Assembly: GCF_000376945.1 (NCBI RefSeq)
Contig: NZ_AQXU01000013.1
Coordinates: 1 to 64,000, forward strand
DNA: 64,000 bases
Direction: 5' to 3'
Source of the DNA: Leeia oryzae DSM 17879
GTDB lineage: Bacteria > Pseudomonadota > Gammaproteobacteria > Burkholderiales > Leeiaceae
The notes below the pieces were generated by a model, which was not told the origin of the DNA, did no database searches, and was given only the letters and a program-made list of their open reading frames with translations. The position numbers and the translations under genes are program-made. Shown here piece by piece: positions 18,810 to 26,094 of this stretch (within the stretch, counting starts at the first letter, position 1; each line of letters opens with the position of its first letter).

Positions 18810-20234
18810 TCACAGCCAGTACTCCCAGATTCGGGCAAAGGTTTCTTTGAGATGCTGACCCAACGAGCGATGCAACCATTTTTCCAGGGTAATTTCATCG
18901 GATTCCGCCAGGTCTTTGTCAAACATGGCTTGTAGCTGATTGCCAAATTCGCTCCCCAGCACCACCGCGTTCAGTTCATGGTTGTGCAGAAAGCTGCGCC
19001 AGTCCAGATTGGTGGAGCCGACCGTCGCCCAGACACCATCAATGAGCGCCGTCTTGGCGTGCAATATCACCCCGCGGCGTTCATAGATTTTGATGCCGGC
19101 GCGTAATAACTGCTCGTAGTAACCATGGCCTGCGTTGAGTACCAGCCAGGAGTCCGTCTGGCTCGGGAGAATCAGTTTGACATCGACCCCACGCCCGGCT
19201 GCCGCAATGAGCGCAGCTAGCAGTTGCGGGTCCGGGGCAAAATAGGCATTGGTCAGCCGTATGCTGGTTTCTGCACTGCCGATGGCAGAGAGCAGCGTGG
19301 CATAGATCAGGCTGTAAGGCTCATCTGGCGAGCTACCAATGGCACGGACAACCTGTTTGCCGGCGTGTACGGGGGGCGGGTAATAGTTTTTGGCTGCTAA
19401 CGGACTGCCTTTCTGGTTCTCCCAGGTGGCAAGAAACAGTTTCTGCAACTCGGCCACCACCGGCCCTTCTAACTGCAGGTCAGTATCGCGCCAGGTCGGG
19501 GTACTGCCGTCTGACTGGGGGTGGGATGCACGGGTGAGCGAGCTGCCGGAGTAGACCCCGCTGATATTGATGCCACCCAAAAATGCAATCCGGCCATCGA
19601 CAATCAATAGCTTCCGGTGATCGCGCTGGTTGAGTGTCCATGTCTTGCGGCTGACCAGCGGGTTGAGGGGGTTGAATTCGAGTACCTGGATGCCACTGTC
19701 AGCCAGGCGCTGAAAGAACGCCGCCGGGGTGCTCAGGGTGCCGAGGCTGTCGTGAATCAGGTTCACCTGTACGCCTTGGCGCTGCTTGTCGATCAGGGCT
19801 TGTGCAAAGCGCTGGCCAACCGTGTCGTCATCCATGACGTAGGTTTCGATGTTGATATGGTCCTGCGCCGACTGGATGGCCGCGAACATGGCCTCATACG
19901 TGGCTGGCCCGTTTTGCAGCAACTGTACCTGGTTGTCCGTGGTCAGCGGACTGCCGACAATGGCTTCTTCCAGCGCAAGATGGCGTTCAAAAATATTGGT
20001 TGTCTGCCCACTGCTGTTGAGATGGTCAAGAATGGCTTTGCTTTGGGTGGCCGACAGCGGCCCATGGAGACCATCGAGCTGGACTGGCCGGTCTGAATGC
20101 AGTGCCAGATCCGGCACGATGGTGGGCAGGCTGCTACAGCCTGTAAATAGGCCAAACAGGCACAGCAAACCGAGCCAGCGAACGATGGCGACTGCCTGAT
20201 ATCGCACAGATCGGAACGAAGGGACGGATGCCAT
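18810..20234 (-). CDS. Phospholipase D-family lipoprotein (cardiolipin synthase-like)
   Basis: 474 residues. The N-terminus is a lipoprotein signal with lipobox LFTGC (Cys33). Two HKD motifs are complete: His206-Lys208-Asp213 (HRKLLIVDG) and His392-Lys394-Asp399 (HAKTALIDG), each followed by the usual Gly/Ser and Asn (GGINIS; GSTNLDWRS). The pair of HKD sites is that of bacterial cardiolipin synthases, which join two phosphatidylglycerols or use PE. ClsA-type membrane helices are absent; the ClsC-like layout is closer, and the lipid anchor suggests periplasmic action. The GGDEF-NhaA gene follows after 113 bases on the same strand. Envelope lipid remodelling under stress is the likely job. Confidence 0.88.
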   Translation of the reverse strand: MASVPSFRSVRYQAVAIVRWLGLLCLFGLFTGCSSLPTIVPDLALHSDRPVQLDGLHGPLSATQSKAILDHLNSSGQTTNIFERHLALEEAIVGSPLTTDNQVQLLQNGPATYEAMFAAIQSAQDHINIETYVMDDDTVGQRFAQALIDKQRQGVQVNLIHDSLGTLSTPAAFFQRLADSGIQVLEFNPLNPLVSRKTWTLNQRDHRKLLIVDGRIAFLGGINISGVYSGSSLTRASHPQSDGSTPTWRDTDLQLEGPVVAELQKLFLATWENQKGSPLAAKNYYPPPVHAGKQVVRAIGSSPDEPYSLIYATLLSAIGSAETSIRLTNAYFAPDPQLLAALIAAAGRGVDVKLILPSQTDSWLVLNAGHGYYEQLLRAGIKIYERRGVILHAKTALIDGVWATVGSTNLDWRSFLHNHELNAVVLGSEFGNQLQAMFDKDLAESDEITLEKWLHRSLGQHLKETFARIWEYWL

Positions 20235-20296
20235 GTTTGCTGTCCTGTGTTTGGCCGCAGATGGAGGATGCGTCTGGATGACGGTTACTATCCTGC

Positions 20297-20455
20297 CTAA
20301 ATCCTGCCGGCCAGCAGCAGAATGACCAGAATGAAGATCACGATCCCCACCCCGCCGGATGGCCCGTATCCCCAGCCCCGGCTATGTGGCCAGGCCGGAA
20401 TGGCGCCGATCAGCAGCAGAACCAGAAGAATCAATAAAATGGTGCCTATGCTCAT
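20297..20455 (-). CDS. DUF3309 family small membrane protein
   Basis: 52 residues. AAGGAG lies 6 bases before the ATG. Sequence: a hydrophobic helix (MSIGTILLILLVLLLIGAIP), the conserved centre AWPHSRGWGYGPSGG and a second helix ending LLLAGRI. This is the DUF3309 pattern. Its function is unknown; such genes often lie in proteobacterial stress clusters with BON, GlsB and Crp-like genes, as here. It lies between the PLD lipoprotein and the collagen-like lipoprotein on the same strand. Confidence 0.88.
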   Translation of the reverse strand: MSIGTILLILLVLLLIGAIPAWPHSRGWGYGPSGGVGIVIFILVILLLAGRI

Positions 20456-20502
20456 GATGTTCTCCTTGATGTGTTGATTGCCAAGCTGTGCAACCGTCCG
20501 CT

Positions 20503-20844
20503 TCAGTAGGCGGATTCAGCAGGTGGCTGTACCACAATGACAGTGGTGTCTGTGCCGGTTTTACCGGTAGCCCCACTGGCCCCCGTTTCACCGGTACGGC
20601 CTTTGTCACCCGTTGTACCTTGTGCCCCTGTATAACCCTTGTCGCCCGGTACGCCTTGCGCTCCGGTATAACCATCAGCACCCTGAGAACCGGTCTCTCC
20701 TGCTGGGCCGGCAGGCCCGGGTACCGGTACGGCCACCACGGTGGGGTCAGGTGCGGCAGCAGGCACTGCGATGACCGTAGGCCTGTCGCAAGCACTCAGT
20801 CCTAATACGGTGATCAATGCCAATAGTGTTATCGAATGTTTCAT
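20503..20844 (-). CDS. Collagen-like (Gly-X-Y) lipoprotein
   Basis: 113 residues. Signal peptide with lipobox LSAC (Cys19), a short Pro/Val/Ala spacer, then 19 uninterrupted Gly-X-Y triplets (about residues 43-99: [12 protein letters not shown] ... GATGKTGTD) and a C-terminal [13 protein letters not shown] tail. The triplets are rich in Thr, Asp and Lys rather than hydroxyproline-type positions, as in bacterial collagen-like proteins, which can form triple helices. It is probably anchored in the outer membrane. RBS AAGGACACCCC precedes the ATG. The gene is followed on the same strand by DUF3309. Function unknown. Confidence 0.85.
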   Translation of the reverse strand: MKHSITLLALITVLGLSACDRPTVIAVPAAAPDPTVVAVPVPGPAGPAGETGSQGADGYTGAQGVPGDKGYTGAQGTTGDKGRTGETGASGATGKTGTDTTVIVVQPPAESAY

Positions 20845-21192
20845 GGGGTGTCCTTTAAAAGCGCGTAAAGCCAGGTTGGCGTAACCGTCTTCTCTGTGTG
20901 CGCTCCCGTGTCTGAAAGTCATGGGGCGCACTTTGTATAAGGACAGCGTAGGCGTATGCCATGCACAGTTCGGTGCGCCAGCGAACACATTGGGTAAATT
21001 AATGCGGGAGACGGTAGCTGAAGGGTGCGCCAGTGGCCGATCAACGCCATCCATGACGGCGCTGACGCAGGCGTATCGGGCTTGGTTCGTTAGCGAACAG
21101 ACGGCTATGCGCTTTGGTTGCATTGTCATAGCTGTGACAACCTCCCCGATACGCCACATGTTGCGGCAAGCGGGGCTCAGTCAGAGGCTTGT
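20845..21192. other. Intergenic region, no gene seen
   Basis: 348 bases. It should contain the promoter of the minus-strand collagen-like lipoprotein. Only short inverted repeats are visible (GTTCG-TTAG-CGAAC at 21085-21098). The open frames across it have poor codon quality and no ribosome site. Confidence 0.4.
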
Positions 21193-21573
21193 ATGAATAC
21201 CTATACGCACAAATACAGAACGACTTCCATGCCGCATTACGCATTTTCTGCATTCGGGACGCCCAGCGGACCAGACAGCTCAGCGGTGGTTACTGCACCG
21301 GTCGAGCCAGAGGATGACGGATATGAAGATCACCCCTTGTATCCATTGCATTGGCAAACCACGCCCACCCGGGAAAAATTCCAGACCAAAAAGCTGCATG
21401 CAGCCGCACCGCATGCAAATGGTGGTGGCAAGCATGGCGCCAATCGCCGCTCGTCTGAAGAAGATCGCCCGCAAAAACAGCACGGGTCACCCAAAGACCG
21501 TTACGACTTTGCGCTGGATGCAACGGATACACACGGCAAAGTGAAAACCTCGCGGCATGGCAGTGCAAGATAA
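21193..21573 (+). CDS. Hypothetical basic low-complexity protein
   Basis: 126 residues from the ATG at 21193 (AGAGG 6 bases upstream). Rich in His, Lys, Pro and Ser with no signal peptide or membrane helix. The C-terminal part (EEDRPQKQHGSPKDRYDF) is highly charged and probably disordered. No family recognised. The opposite strand also has an open frame here, so coding status is uncertain. It precedes the Crp-like regulator by 132 bases. Confidence 0.35.
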   Translation: MNTYTHKYRTTSMPHYAFSAFGTPSGPDSSAVVTAPVEPEDDGYEDHPLYPLHWQTTPTREKFQTKKLHAAAPHANGGGKHGANRRSSEEDRPQKQHGSPKDRYDFALDATDTHGKVKTSRHGSAR

Positions 21574-21705
21574 CGTCACCACGCTGCCATGACAGGCACC
21601 ACCCGTCTTCACAGAGGCCACTCTGGATGCTTACCCGGCTGACGCAGTTGGCCGGTTTGCCGCCGGCGTGGCTGCCCGCTATTTCTGAATACAAAGAGGG
21701 TCTCC

Positions 21706-22410
21706 ATGCTACCAACGCTGGTTCCAGAAAATAATGGTCTGCTTTCCGCCTTGCCGCACAAAGATCGCCAACGATTACTGGCGTTGTGTGAACCGGTAAC
21801 ACTGGCTTTTGCCGACGTACTTTCCAGCCCTGGCGAGCGGATTCGTCAGGTGTATTTTCCGACGGGCAGCATTATTGCCCTGAGTGCGCCCCTGGATGAC
21901 CAGGTCAGCCTGGGGGTAGGGTTGGTGGGGGACGAAGGCATGCTGGGTGTTTCGCTCATTCTGGGCGTCAGCCGTGCCCTGCAACATGCTGTCGTACAGG
22001 GGGCCGGCTCTGCCTTGCGCATGGACCGGGTACCTTTCTGTCAGGCGCTCAAGCACAGCGAACCCCTGCAAGACGCACTAAAGCACTATTTGTATGTGCT
22101 CATGGTTCAGCTGGGCCAGAGTGCCGCCTGCTCGCACTTTCATGTGGTGGTGGTGCGTTTGGCGCGCTGGTTGCTGATGACGCAAGAGCGAGCCCATTCG
22201 GACCATTTTCATGTGACCCATGAGTTTCTGGCTGGCATGCTGGGGGTACGCCGTGTCGGCATTACCAAGGCAGCCATGGCGCTACATGACCAGCATCTGA
22301 TCAGCTATAGCCGGGGCGAAATCCGGATACTGGATCAGCACGGGCTGGAGGATGCGTCCTGCGGGTGTTACGAGGCCGACAAGGCCATCTATGAACGTCT
22401 GATGGGCTAG
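21706..22410 (+). CDS. Crp/Fnr-family transcription regulator, copy 1
   Basis: 234 residues; GAGGG precedes the ATG by 5 bases. Residues 10-130 form the cupin-like cNMP-binding fold (HVYFPTGS-type strand IRQVYFPTGSIIALS), but the usual phosphate-binding cassette is absent (GVSLILGVSRALQHAVVQ), so cAMP is probably not the ligand. No Cys cluster for an Fe-S centre. The C-terminal HTH is at about 168-200, with recognition helix around GVRRVGITKAA. A second regulator in the island (29845-30552) has the nearly matching GVRREGVTEAA, so both may bind related DNA sites. It is likely a local controller of the stress island. Confidence 0.88.
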   Translation: MLPTLVPENNGLLSALPHKDRQRLLALCEPVTLAFADVLSSPGERIRQVYFPTGSIIALSAPLDDQVSLGVGLVGDEGMLGVSLILGVSRALQHAVVQGAGSALRMDRVPFCQALKHSEPLQDALKHYLYVLMVQLGQSAACSHFHVVVVRLARWLLMTQERAHSDHFHVTHEFLAGMLGVRRVGITKAAMALHDQHLISYSRGEIRILDQHGLEDASCGCYEADKAIYERLMG

Positions 22411-22472
22411 CGGGAACCCGGCATGACATGGTTGCACATATCCCGCCATTCAATTTTGCAGGAGAACGTCTC

Positions 22473-22745
22473 ATGAGCACGCATCTATTACTCCCCCCGC
22501 TGGAAACCGGCGAAACGGGCGGCTTGCACCGTCACCTGACCACGCTGGAAGCCGCGCTGGATTATGCCCTGATCAAAAAGGGCAGTGCCCGAACGCCAAA
22601 TCGAGAAACCTGGCAAGTCACGTTTACCGCACTGGCCAAAGCCGCCAGTCGCCGGAGTACGTCTGCAGACATGTCAGTGGCACACCGTCTGCTGGCAAGC
22701 GCCATAGACGAGACCTTGCGGGCGAGAGAGTCCCGGGCTTCCTGA
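22473..22745 (+). CDS. Small hypothetical protein
   Basis: 90 residues from the ATG at 22473, chosen because CAGGAG lies 8 bases upstream; an in-frame ATG at 22428 lacks a ribosome site. Soluble, Ala/Leu/Arg-rich and mostly helical by composition (LTTLEAALDYALIKK; ADMSVAHRLLASAIDETLRAR). No family recognised. It follows the Crp-like gene by 62 bases and may be cotranscribed with it. Confidence 0.6.
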   Translation: MSTHLLLPPLETGETGGLHRHLTTLEAALDYALIKKGSARTPNRETWQVTFTALAKAASRRSTSADMSVAHRLLASAIDETLRARESRAS

Positions 22746-22765
22746 CCAGGCAGCAGATGCCCCTG

Positions 22766-22787
22766 TTTATGTACGCTAGCGTACCGA
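22766..22787 (+). promoter_or_regulatory. Stress-island operator, site C
   Basis: Second copy of the element with the perfect palindrome GTACGCTAGCGTAC (22771-22784), differing from site B only in the first base. It lies 158 bases before the GlsB-like gene. Confidence 0.6.
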
Positions 22788-22945
22788 CAGCCAAGTGTCA
22801 GGCGCATAGCCTAGCAGTGTTATCCCTTGATTCCAACCAAACGGCAGGCCGACCGGTGAAACACGCCTGCGGAATCTCCCTGTACGTGATTCAGGCAGGC
22901 GGTCATCTGCCTGAGCCGGCGACTACTTCATAAGGACTTCTTATC

Positions 22946-23200
22946 ATGACATTACTGATCTGGATTTTACTGGGCTTAATCGCCGGCTTTATCGCCAGCC
23001 TGATTGTCAGTGGTTCGGACAAAGGGCTCATCATGGACATCATTCTCGGTATTGTGGGGGCTGTCCTGGGGGGCTGGATTTTCAGCCTGTTCGGCAAAAG
23101 CGGTGTGACCGGCCTTAACGGATACAGCCTGCTGGTCGCCGTGGTCGGTGCGATTGTGCTGCTGGTGCTGTCACATGCATTCAATCGCCGGTTTCACTGA
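22946..23200 (+). CDS. GlsB/YeaQ/YmgE-family stress membrane protein, copy 1
   Basis: 84 residues, three hydrophobic helices with Gly-rich turns (GLIAGFIASLIVSG; DIILGIVGAVLGGWIFSLFG; LVAVVGAIVLLVLSHAF). This is the transglycosylase-associated/GlsB pattern, small inner-membrane proteins induced by envelope and general stress; molecular function unknown. AAGGA lies about 10 bases before the ATG. A second member (27684-27938) is in the same island. Operator site C lies upstream, and the BON lipoprotein copy 2 follows 122 bases later. Confidence 0.9.
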   Translation: MTLLIWILLGLIAGFIASLIVSGSDKGLIMDIILGIVGAVLGGWIFSLFGKSGVTGLNGYSLLVAVVGAIVLLVLSHAFNRRFH

Positions 23201-23201
23201 C

Positions 23202-23223
23202 CGTATCTCGCTCTGGGTACGGA
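23202..23223 (+). promoter_or_regulatory. Possible degenerate stress-island operator before BON copy 2
   Basis: 12 of 22 positions match site B, including TAT-N-T in the left half and GTAC-N-GA in the right half. It sits 99 bases before the start of the BON gene, the same distance range as the clear sites. Weak on sequence alone. Confidence 0.2.
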
Positions 23224-23322
23224 TATCAATTAACCCCCCGTTGCCTGTCTGTATCCCTGTTTCAGGATGGGGCCAAAGCTTGTCACCATTTTTATCTACT
23301 ATCTAACGCAGGAGGCAACATC

Positions 23323-23637
23323 ATGAAACAAGTCGCAAAATATCTGTCCACCATTCTTATCGCCGTGTCGGCACTCAGCATGGTCGGGTGCGCTTCTACG
23401 GCCAGACACGAAGGCACTGGCGAATACATGGATGATACGGTCATTACCACCAAGGTAAAGGCAGCCATCTTTGATGATCCAATGGTCAAAGTATTCGAAA
23501 TCAAAGTCGAGACCTTCAAGGGTGTGGTTCAGCTCAGCGGTTTTGTGAGCTCGCGTACCGCGGCAAACCGGGCGATTGAAATCGCACGCGGCATCCGTGG
23601 CGTGGTTTCCGTCAAGGACGACATGCGGATCAAATAA
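23323..23637 (+). CDS. BON-domain lipoprotein (OsmY-like), copy 2
   Basis: 104 residues; GCAGGAGG is about 8 bases before the ATG. Lipobox SMVGC (Cys23) and one BON domain (VKAAIFDDPMVKVFEIKVETFKGVVQLSGFV ... ARGIRGVVSVKDDM). Same length as copy 1 at 6917-7231 and about 60% identical, including an invariant C-terminal DDM-Q/R-IK. Periplasmic, lipid-anchored, likely osmotic or envelope stress. A 13-bp inverted repeat follows its stop. Confidence 0.93.
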   Translation: MKQVAKYLSTILIAVSALSMVGCASTARHEGTGEYMDDTVITTKVKAAIFDDPMVKVFEIKVETFKGVVQLSGFVSSRTAANRAIEIARGIRGVVSVKDDMRIK

Positions 23638-23657
23638 TTACGCTGTATTAACGGGGT

Positions 23658-23703
23658 GTATTGCGGCCACCTCCGGCGTCATGTCCGGGCGTGGCCGCAA
23701 TAC
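23658..23703. terminator. 13-bp perfect inverted repeat, possible terminator or processing hairpin
   Basis: Arms GTATTGCGGCCAC (23658-23670) and its exact reverse complement (23691-23703) around a 20-base GC-rich loop, 20 bases after the BON stop codon. No T-run follows, so it is not a standard intrinsic terminator. It may stabilise the 3' end or act as a rho-dependent pause site. Confidence 0.5.
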
Positions 23704-23804
23704 GTTGATGTACCCACGCAGGATCATCGCCGCGTGGTAACACCCGGCGGGCAAGCAGTTGGTAGTAGATGGCCCGGCCGGATGACGCTATCTGGAGTGC
23801 AATC

Positions 23805-24356
23805 ATGCAAAGAACCAACGAGGTAGCAGCAAAACTCTTGGGTGTGCCTTATGAATCGCTGGATGAACGTGCCCAGAAAGTGGCGCGCCATATTGCAGAG
23901 CGCAAGCACATCGCAAGAAATATCGTGAAAGAGCGGGAGGAAAAGTCAACGCGCGGCCAGCGTGCGGCAGACCGTGTGACGGCGTTTGGCGGCTCATGGC
24001 TGTTCATTTCTCTTTTTGTATTGACCATGGTGGTCTGGATTGGCTTGAACTCGTTCGTACTGGCCCGGTATGGCAACCGCTTTGATCCGTATCCGTATAT
24101 TCTGCTGAATCTTTTTCTCTCCATGCTGGCAGCCATTCAGGCCCCCATCATCCTTATGTCGCAAAACAGGCAAACCGAGAAAGACCGCATGAGCGCAGAG
24201 CATGACTATGAGGTTAACCTCAAGGCCGAGCTGGAAATCATGTTGCTGCATGAAAAAATGGATGCACTGCGGGAAGAACAATGGACAGAACTTTTGGCAA
24301 TTCAGCGAGAGCAGATTACCTTGCTGAAAAATCTGCTGGTCACCAAAGCGGTTTAA
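23805..24356 (+). CDS. DUF1003 family membrane protein
   Basis: 183 residues from the ATG at 23805, preferred to the ATG at 23769 because TGGAG lies 8 bases upstream. An N-terminal charged helix (RAQKVARHIAERKHIARN) leads to the DUF1003 core: RAADRVTAFGGSW, two membrane helices (about 67-86 and 100-122) with NRFDPYPYILLNLFLSMLAA between, then MSQNRQ and a long charged coiled coil (about 130-175). DUF1003 proteins are conserved inner-membrane proteins without assigned function. The stop codon overlaps the convergent YqjK-like gene by four bases. Confidence 0.88.
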   Translation: MQRTNEVAAKLLGVPYESLDERAQKVARHIAERKHIARNIVKEREEKSTRGQRAADRVTAFGGSWLFISLFVLTMVVWIGLNSFVLARYGNRFDPYPYILLNLFLSMLAAIQAPIILMSQNRQTEKDRMSAEHDYEVNLKAELEIMLLHEKMDALREEQWTELLAIQREQITLLKNLLVTKAV

Positions 24357-24745
24357 GAAGCAGGACGGGCCGGTGGGGCGGATGCGGGTGGGCTCTCCGT
24401 GCGGGACAATGCACGGTGATTGGCATACCAGAGCGTCAGGATACCGAGCGGGATACCAGCTAGTACCAAGGCTTTGATGCGCGTATGCCGTTTCAGAAAA
24501 ATGAAAGCCTGCACCCCGAGCGACATCAGCCGAGGGTAACCCGAGATGATAGACGCCGCTTCGCCCATCGGGCTGGCCAATAGGGTTAACGACATGGCGA
24601 CGCGTTGCAGCAGCGTCACCCTGTGCCACTCGAAGGCCATCAACGCGTAGGTACCCGCCATGTCGTTGCGATACTGGCGGCTATCGCGGATTAGTCTGGC
24701 TTTATGCAGGGACAAAGCAAGAAGCGCTGCGCGGGTGGTTTTCAT
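24353..24745 (-). CDS. YqjK-like small membrane-associated protein
   Basis: 130 residues. The N-terminus is basic and helical (LSLHKARLIRDSRQYR); two moderately hydrophobic segments follow (about 48-62 and 92-108), then a Pro/Ala-rich tail. Assignment rests mainly on position: it is the third gene of a YqjD-YqjE-YqjK-like set on the minus strand, and its ATG overlaps the stop of the YqjE-like gene (ATGA). Role unknown; the E. coli set is RpoS-linked and inner-membrane. Confidence 0.6.
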   Translation of the reverse strand: MKTTRAALLALSLHKARLIRDSRQYRNDMAGTYALMAFEWHRVTLLQRVAMSLTLLASPMGEAASIISGYPRLMSLGVQAFIFLKRHTRIKALVLAGIPLGILTLWYANHRALSRTESPPASAPPARPAS

Positions 24746-25185
24746 GGCAAGGGTTCCTCTGGGGGGGGGGCACTTGCGGCCGGGGGATGCCCGGCTTGCA
24801 GCACTTGCCGGTCGGCTTCAAACTCGGCCATGGACGCCGGCATGGATAATCGGCCCAGCCGGATCTCACTCAGGATATACATGAACAGCACCAGACTTAC
24901 CACGGCGAACAGTATCGCCAACAAAGCCAGGCTGATCCAGCCCAGCTGTGCCCAGGTAAGATACACCAGCAACAGGCTGGCGTACGCAATGGCAAACCAG
25001 GCTGACATCACTGCCATGGAAAACAGGATAAACAACCGTATCAGCTGGTGACGTACTTCAGAGAACTCGATGGCAAGCAGTTCCAGCCGGGTCAGCAGCA
25101 GACCCAGCCCGTTCCTTGCCAGACGAATCAGCCCCGTGCGCAAATCGGGCGCACGGGGCGGCAGGGTTTTATCTGGCGGGTTCAT
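24742..25185 (-). CDS. YqjE-like / phage-holin-superfamily membrane protein
   Basis: 147 residues. An amphipathic N-terminal segment (RLARNGLGLLLTRLELLAIEFSEVRHQ) is followed by two membrane helices (about 50-70 and 78-100), the YqjE/holin_3_6 pattern, then a charged tail ending PPPEEPLP. The tail is encoded over a run of ten C (24761-24770 on this strand). A gain of one C would read through into the downstream YqjK frame. It lies 9 bases after the DUF883 gene stop, so is part of that operon. Confidence 0.8.
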   Translation of the reverse strand: MNPPDKTLPPRAPDLRTGLIRLARNGLGLLLTRLELLAIEFSEVRHQLIRLFILFSMAVMSAWFAIAYASLLLVYLTWAQLGWISLALLAILFAVVSLVLFMYILSEIRLGRLSMPASMAEFEADRQVLQAGHPPAASAPPPEEPLP

Positions 25186-25194
25186 GGCATCTGC

Positions 25195-25497
25195 CTATTT
25201 GCGGCCAATGAGGAGGCCGGTGACCAGCCCGATACCGGCGGCAGCGGCAATCACGCGCCAAGGGTTTTCTTTCACGTAGTCATTGGTCGACGTTGCGACT
25301 TCCTTGCCGAGCACCACGGCATTCTCTTGCAGGGTTTGCGCCTTTTTCATGGCGATATCCAGCAGATTCATGCCACGGTGGCGATAATCATCAGCTGTTT
25401 CTCCGGTGGCTGTGGCGGCGTTATGAAACAGGTCCTGGGCATCTTTGACCAGTGCCTGAAAGTCGGCATTCATGGTATTGGGTGTATTGTCGGTCAT
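25195..25497 (-). CDS. DUF883 / ElaB-YqjD-type ribosome-associated membrane protein
   Basis: 100 residues; AAGGAAACTACC precedes the ATG. Helical soluble part (residues 1-75) followed by the signature VKENPWRVIAAAAGIGLVTGLLIGRK, one C-terminal membrane helix ending in a Gly-Arg-Lys cap. This is the ElaB/YqjD/DUF883 family; E. coli members bind ribosomes and sit in the inner membrane in stationary phase. First gene of the YqjD-YqjE-YqjK-like set and 26 bases after the ferritin-like gene. Confidence 0.92.
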   Translation of the reverse strand: MTDNTPNTMNADFQALVKDAQDLFHNAATATGETADDYRHRGMNLLDIAMKKAQTLQENAVVLGKEVATSTNDYVKENPWRVIAAAAGIGLVTGLLIGRK

Positions 25498-25523
25498 GGT
25501 AGTTTCCTTGGGTTTGCCTGCGT

Positions 25524-26060
25524 TCAGGCTAAAAGGTCACGCATGTCATCTGCGTGCTGTTCTTCGGATGCCATGATCAGGGTCAGCATCTGGCTGGTGG
25601 TCGGGTCTTTGTCCCCGATGAAGTGAATCATCTGCCGGTATGCTTCGATGGCAATCCGTTCTGCAATCAGGTTGGCTGTGATCATGCCCTTGATCTGGAT
25701 ATCATCGTTGTATTCGGCATGGCTACGCTCGATGAGCGTGGCAGGGTTAAAGTCTGGCTGGCCATTGAGCTGGACGATGCGCTCGGCCAACAGGTCGGCA
25801 TGTACTTGTTCTTCCTGGGCATGGCGCAAGAATTCCGTCTTGATCGGACCATTTTGCAGGCCATTGGCGATGAAATAATGGCGCTTATAACGCAATAAAC
25901 AGACAAGCTCGGTCGCCAGCGCGTTATTCAGCAGTTTGATCACTTCTTTTCGGTCGGCCTGATACCCTGGCGTCACGGCCCCGTCAGTGATATTGCTGGC
26001 CGCTACACGCAGCGCGGCCTTATCAATCAGGATCAGAGGTGTTGATGGGTTATTTGGCAT
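25524..26060 (-). CDS. Bacterioferritin-like diiron protein
   Basis: 178 residues with a four-helix ferritin-like core from about residue 35. The metal-ligand pattern is visible: Glu in LNNALATELVCLLRYKRHYF, EExxH-type EEQVHADLLAERI, Glu in LIAERIAIEAYRQMI, and EEQHADDM near the end. Members of this family, often annotated bacterioferritin, store or oxidise iron and limit oxidative damage. The Met used as haem ligand in classical Bfr is not evident by eye. It is upstream of the DUF883 set and downstream of the OmpA gene, all on the same strand with short gaps, so the four or five genes may form one operon. Confidence 0.88.
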   Translation of the reverse strand: MPNNPSTPLILIDKAALRVAASNITDGAVTPGYQADRKEVIKLLNNALATELVCLLRYKRHYFIANGLQNGPIKTEFLRHAQEEQVHADLLAERIVQLNGQPDFNPATLIERSHAEYNDDIQIKGMITANLIAERIAIEAYRQMIHFIGDKDPTTSQMLTLIMASEEQHADDMRDLLA

Positions 26061-26094
26061 GGTTCTCTCGTTCGGTAAGGTGGGCAGGGACGAA

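Noticed and set aside
20939-20962. Possible operator copy upstream of the collagen-like gene (AGCGTAGGCGTATG)
   Set aside because: Only about 7 of 22 positions agree with site B in any register, no better than chance.
20921-21196. 91-codon plus-strand frame
   Set aside because: No ribosome site, no family, and it runs through promoter-like repeats.
6787-22784. Site B and C palindromes as ends of a mobile element
   Set aside because: Same orientation, no transposase between them, and the flanking sequence is not shared. Better explained as operators.
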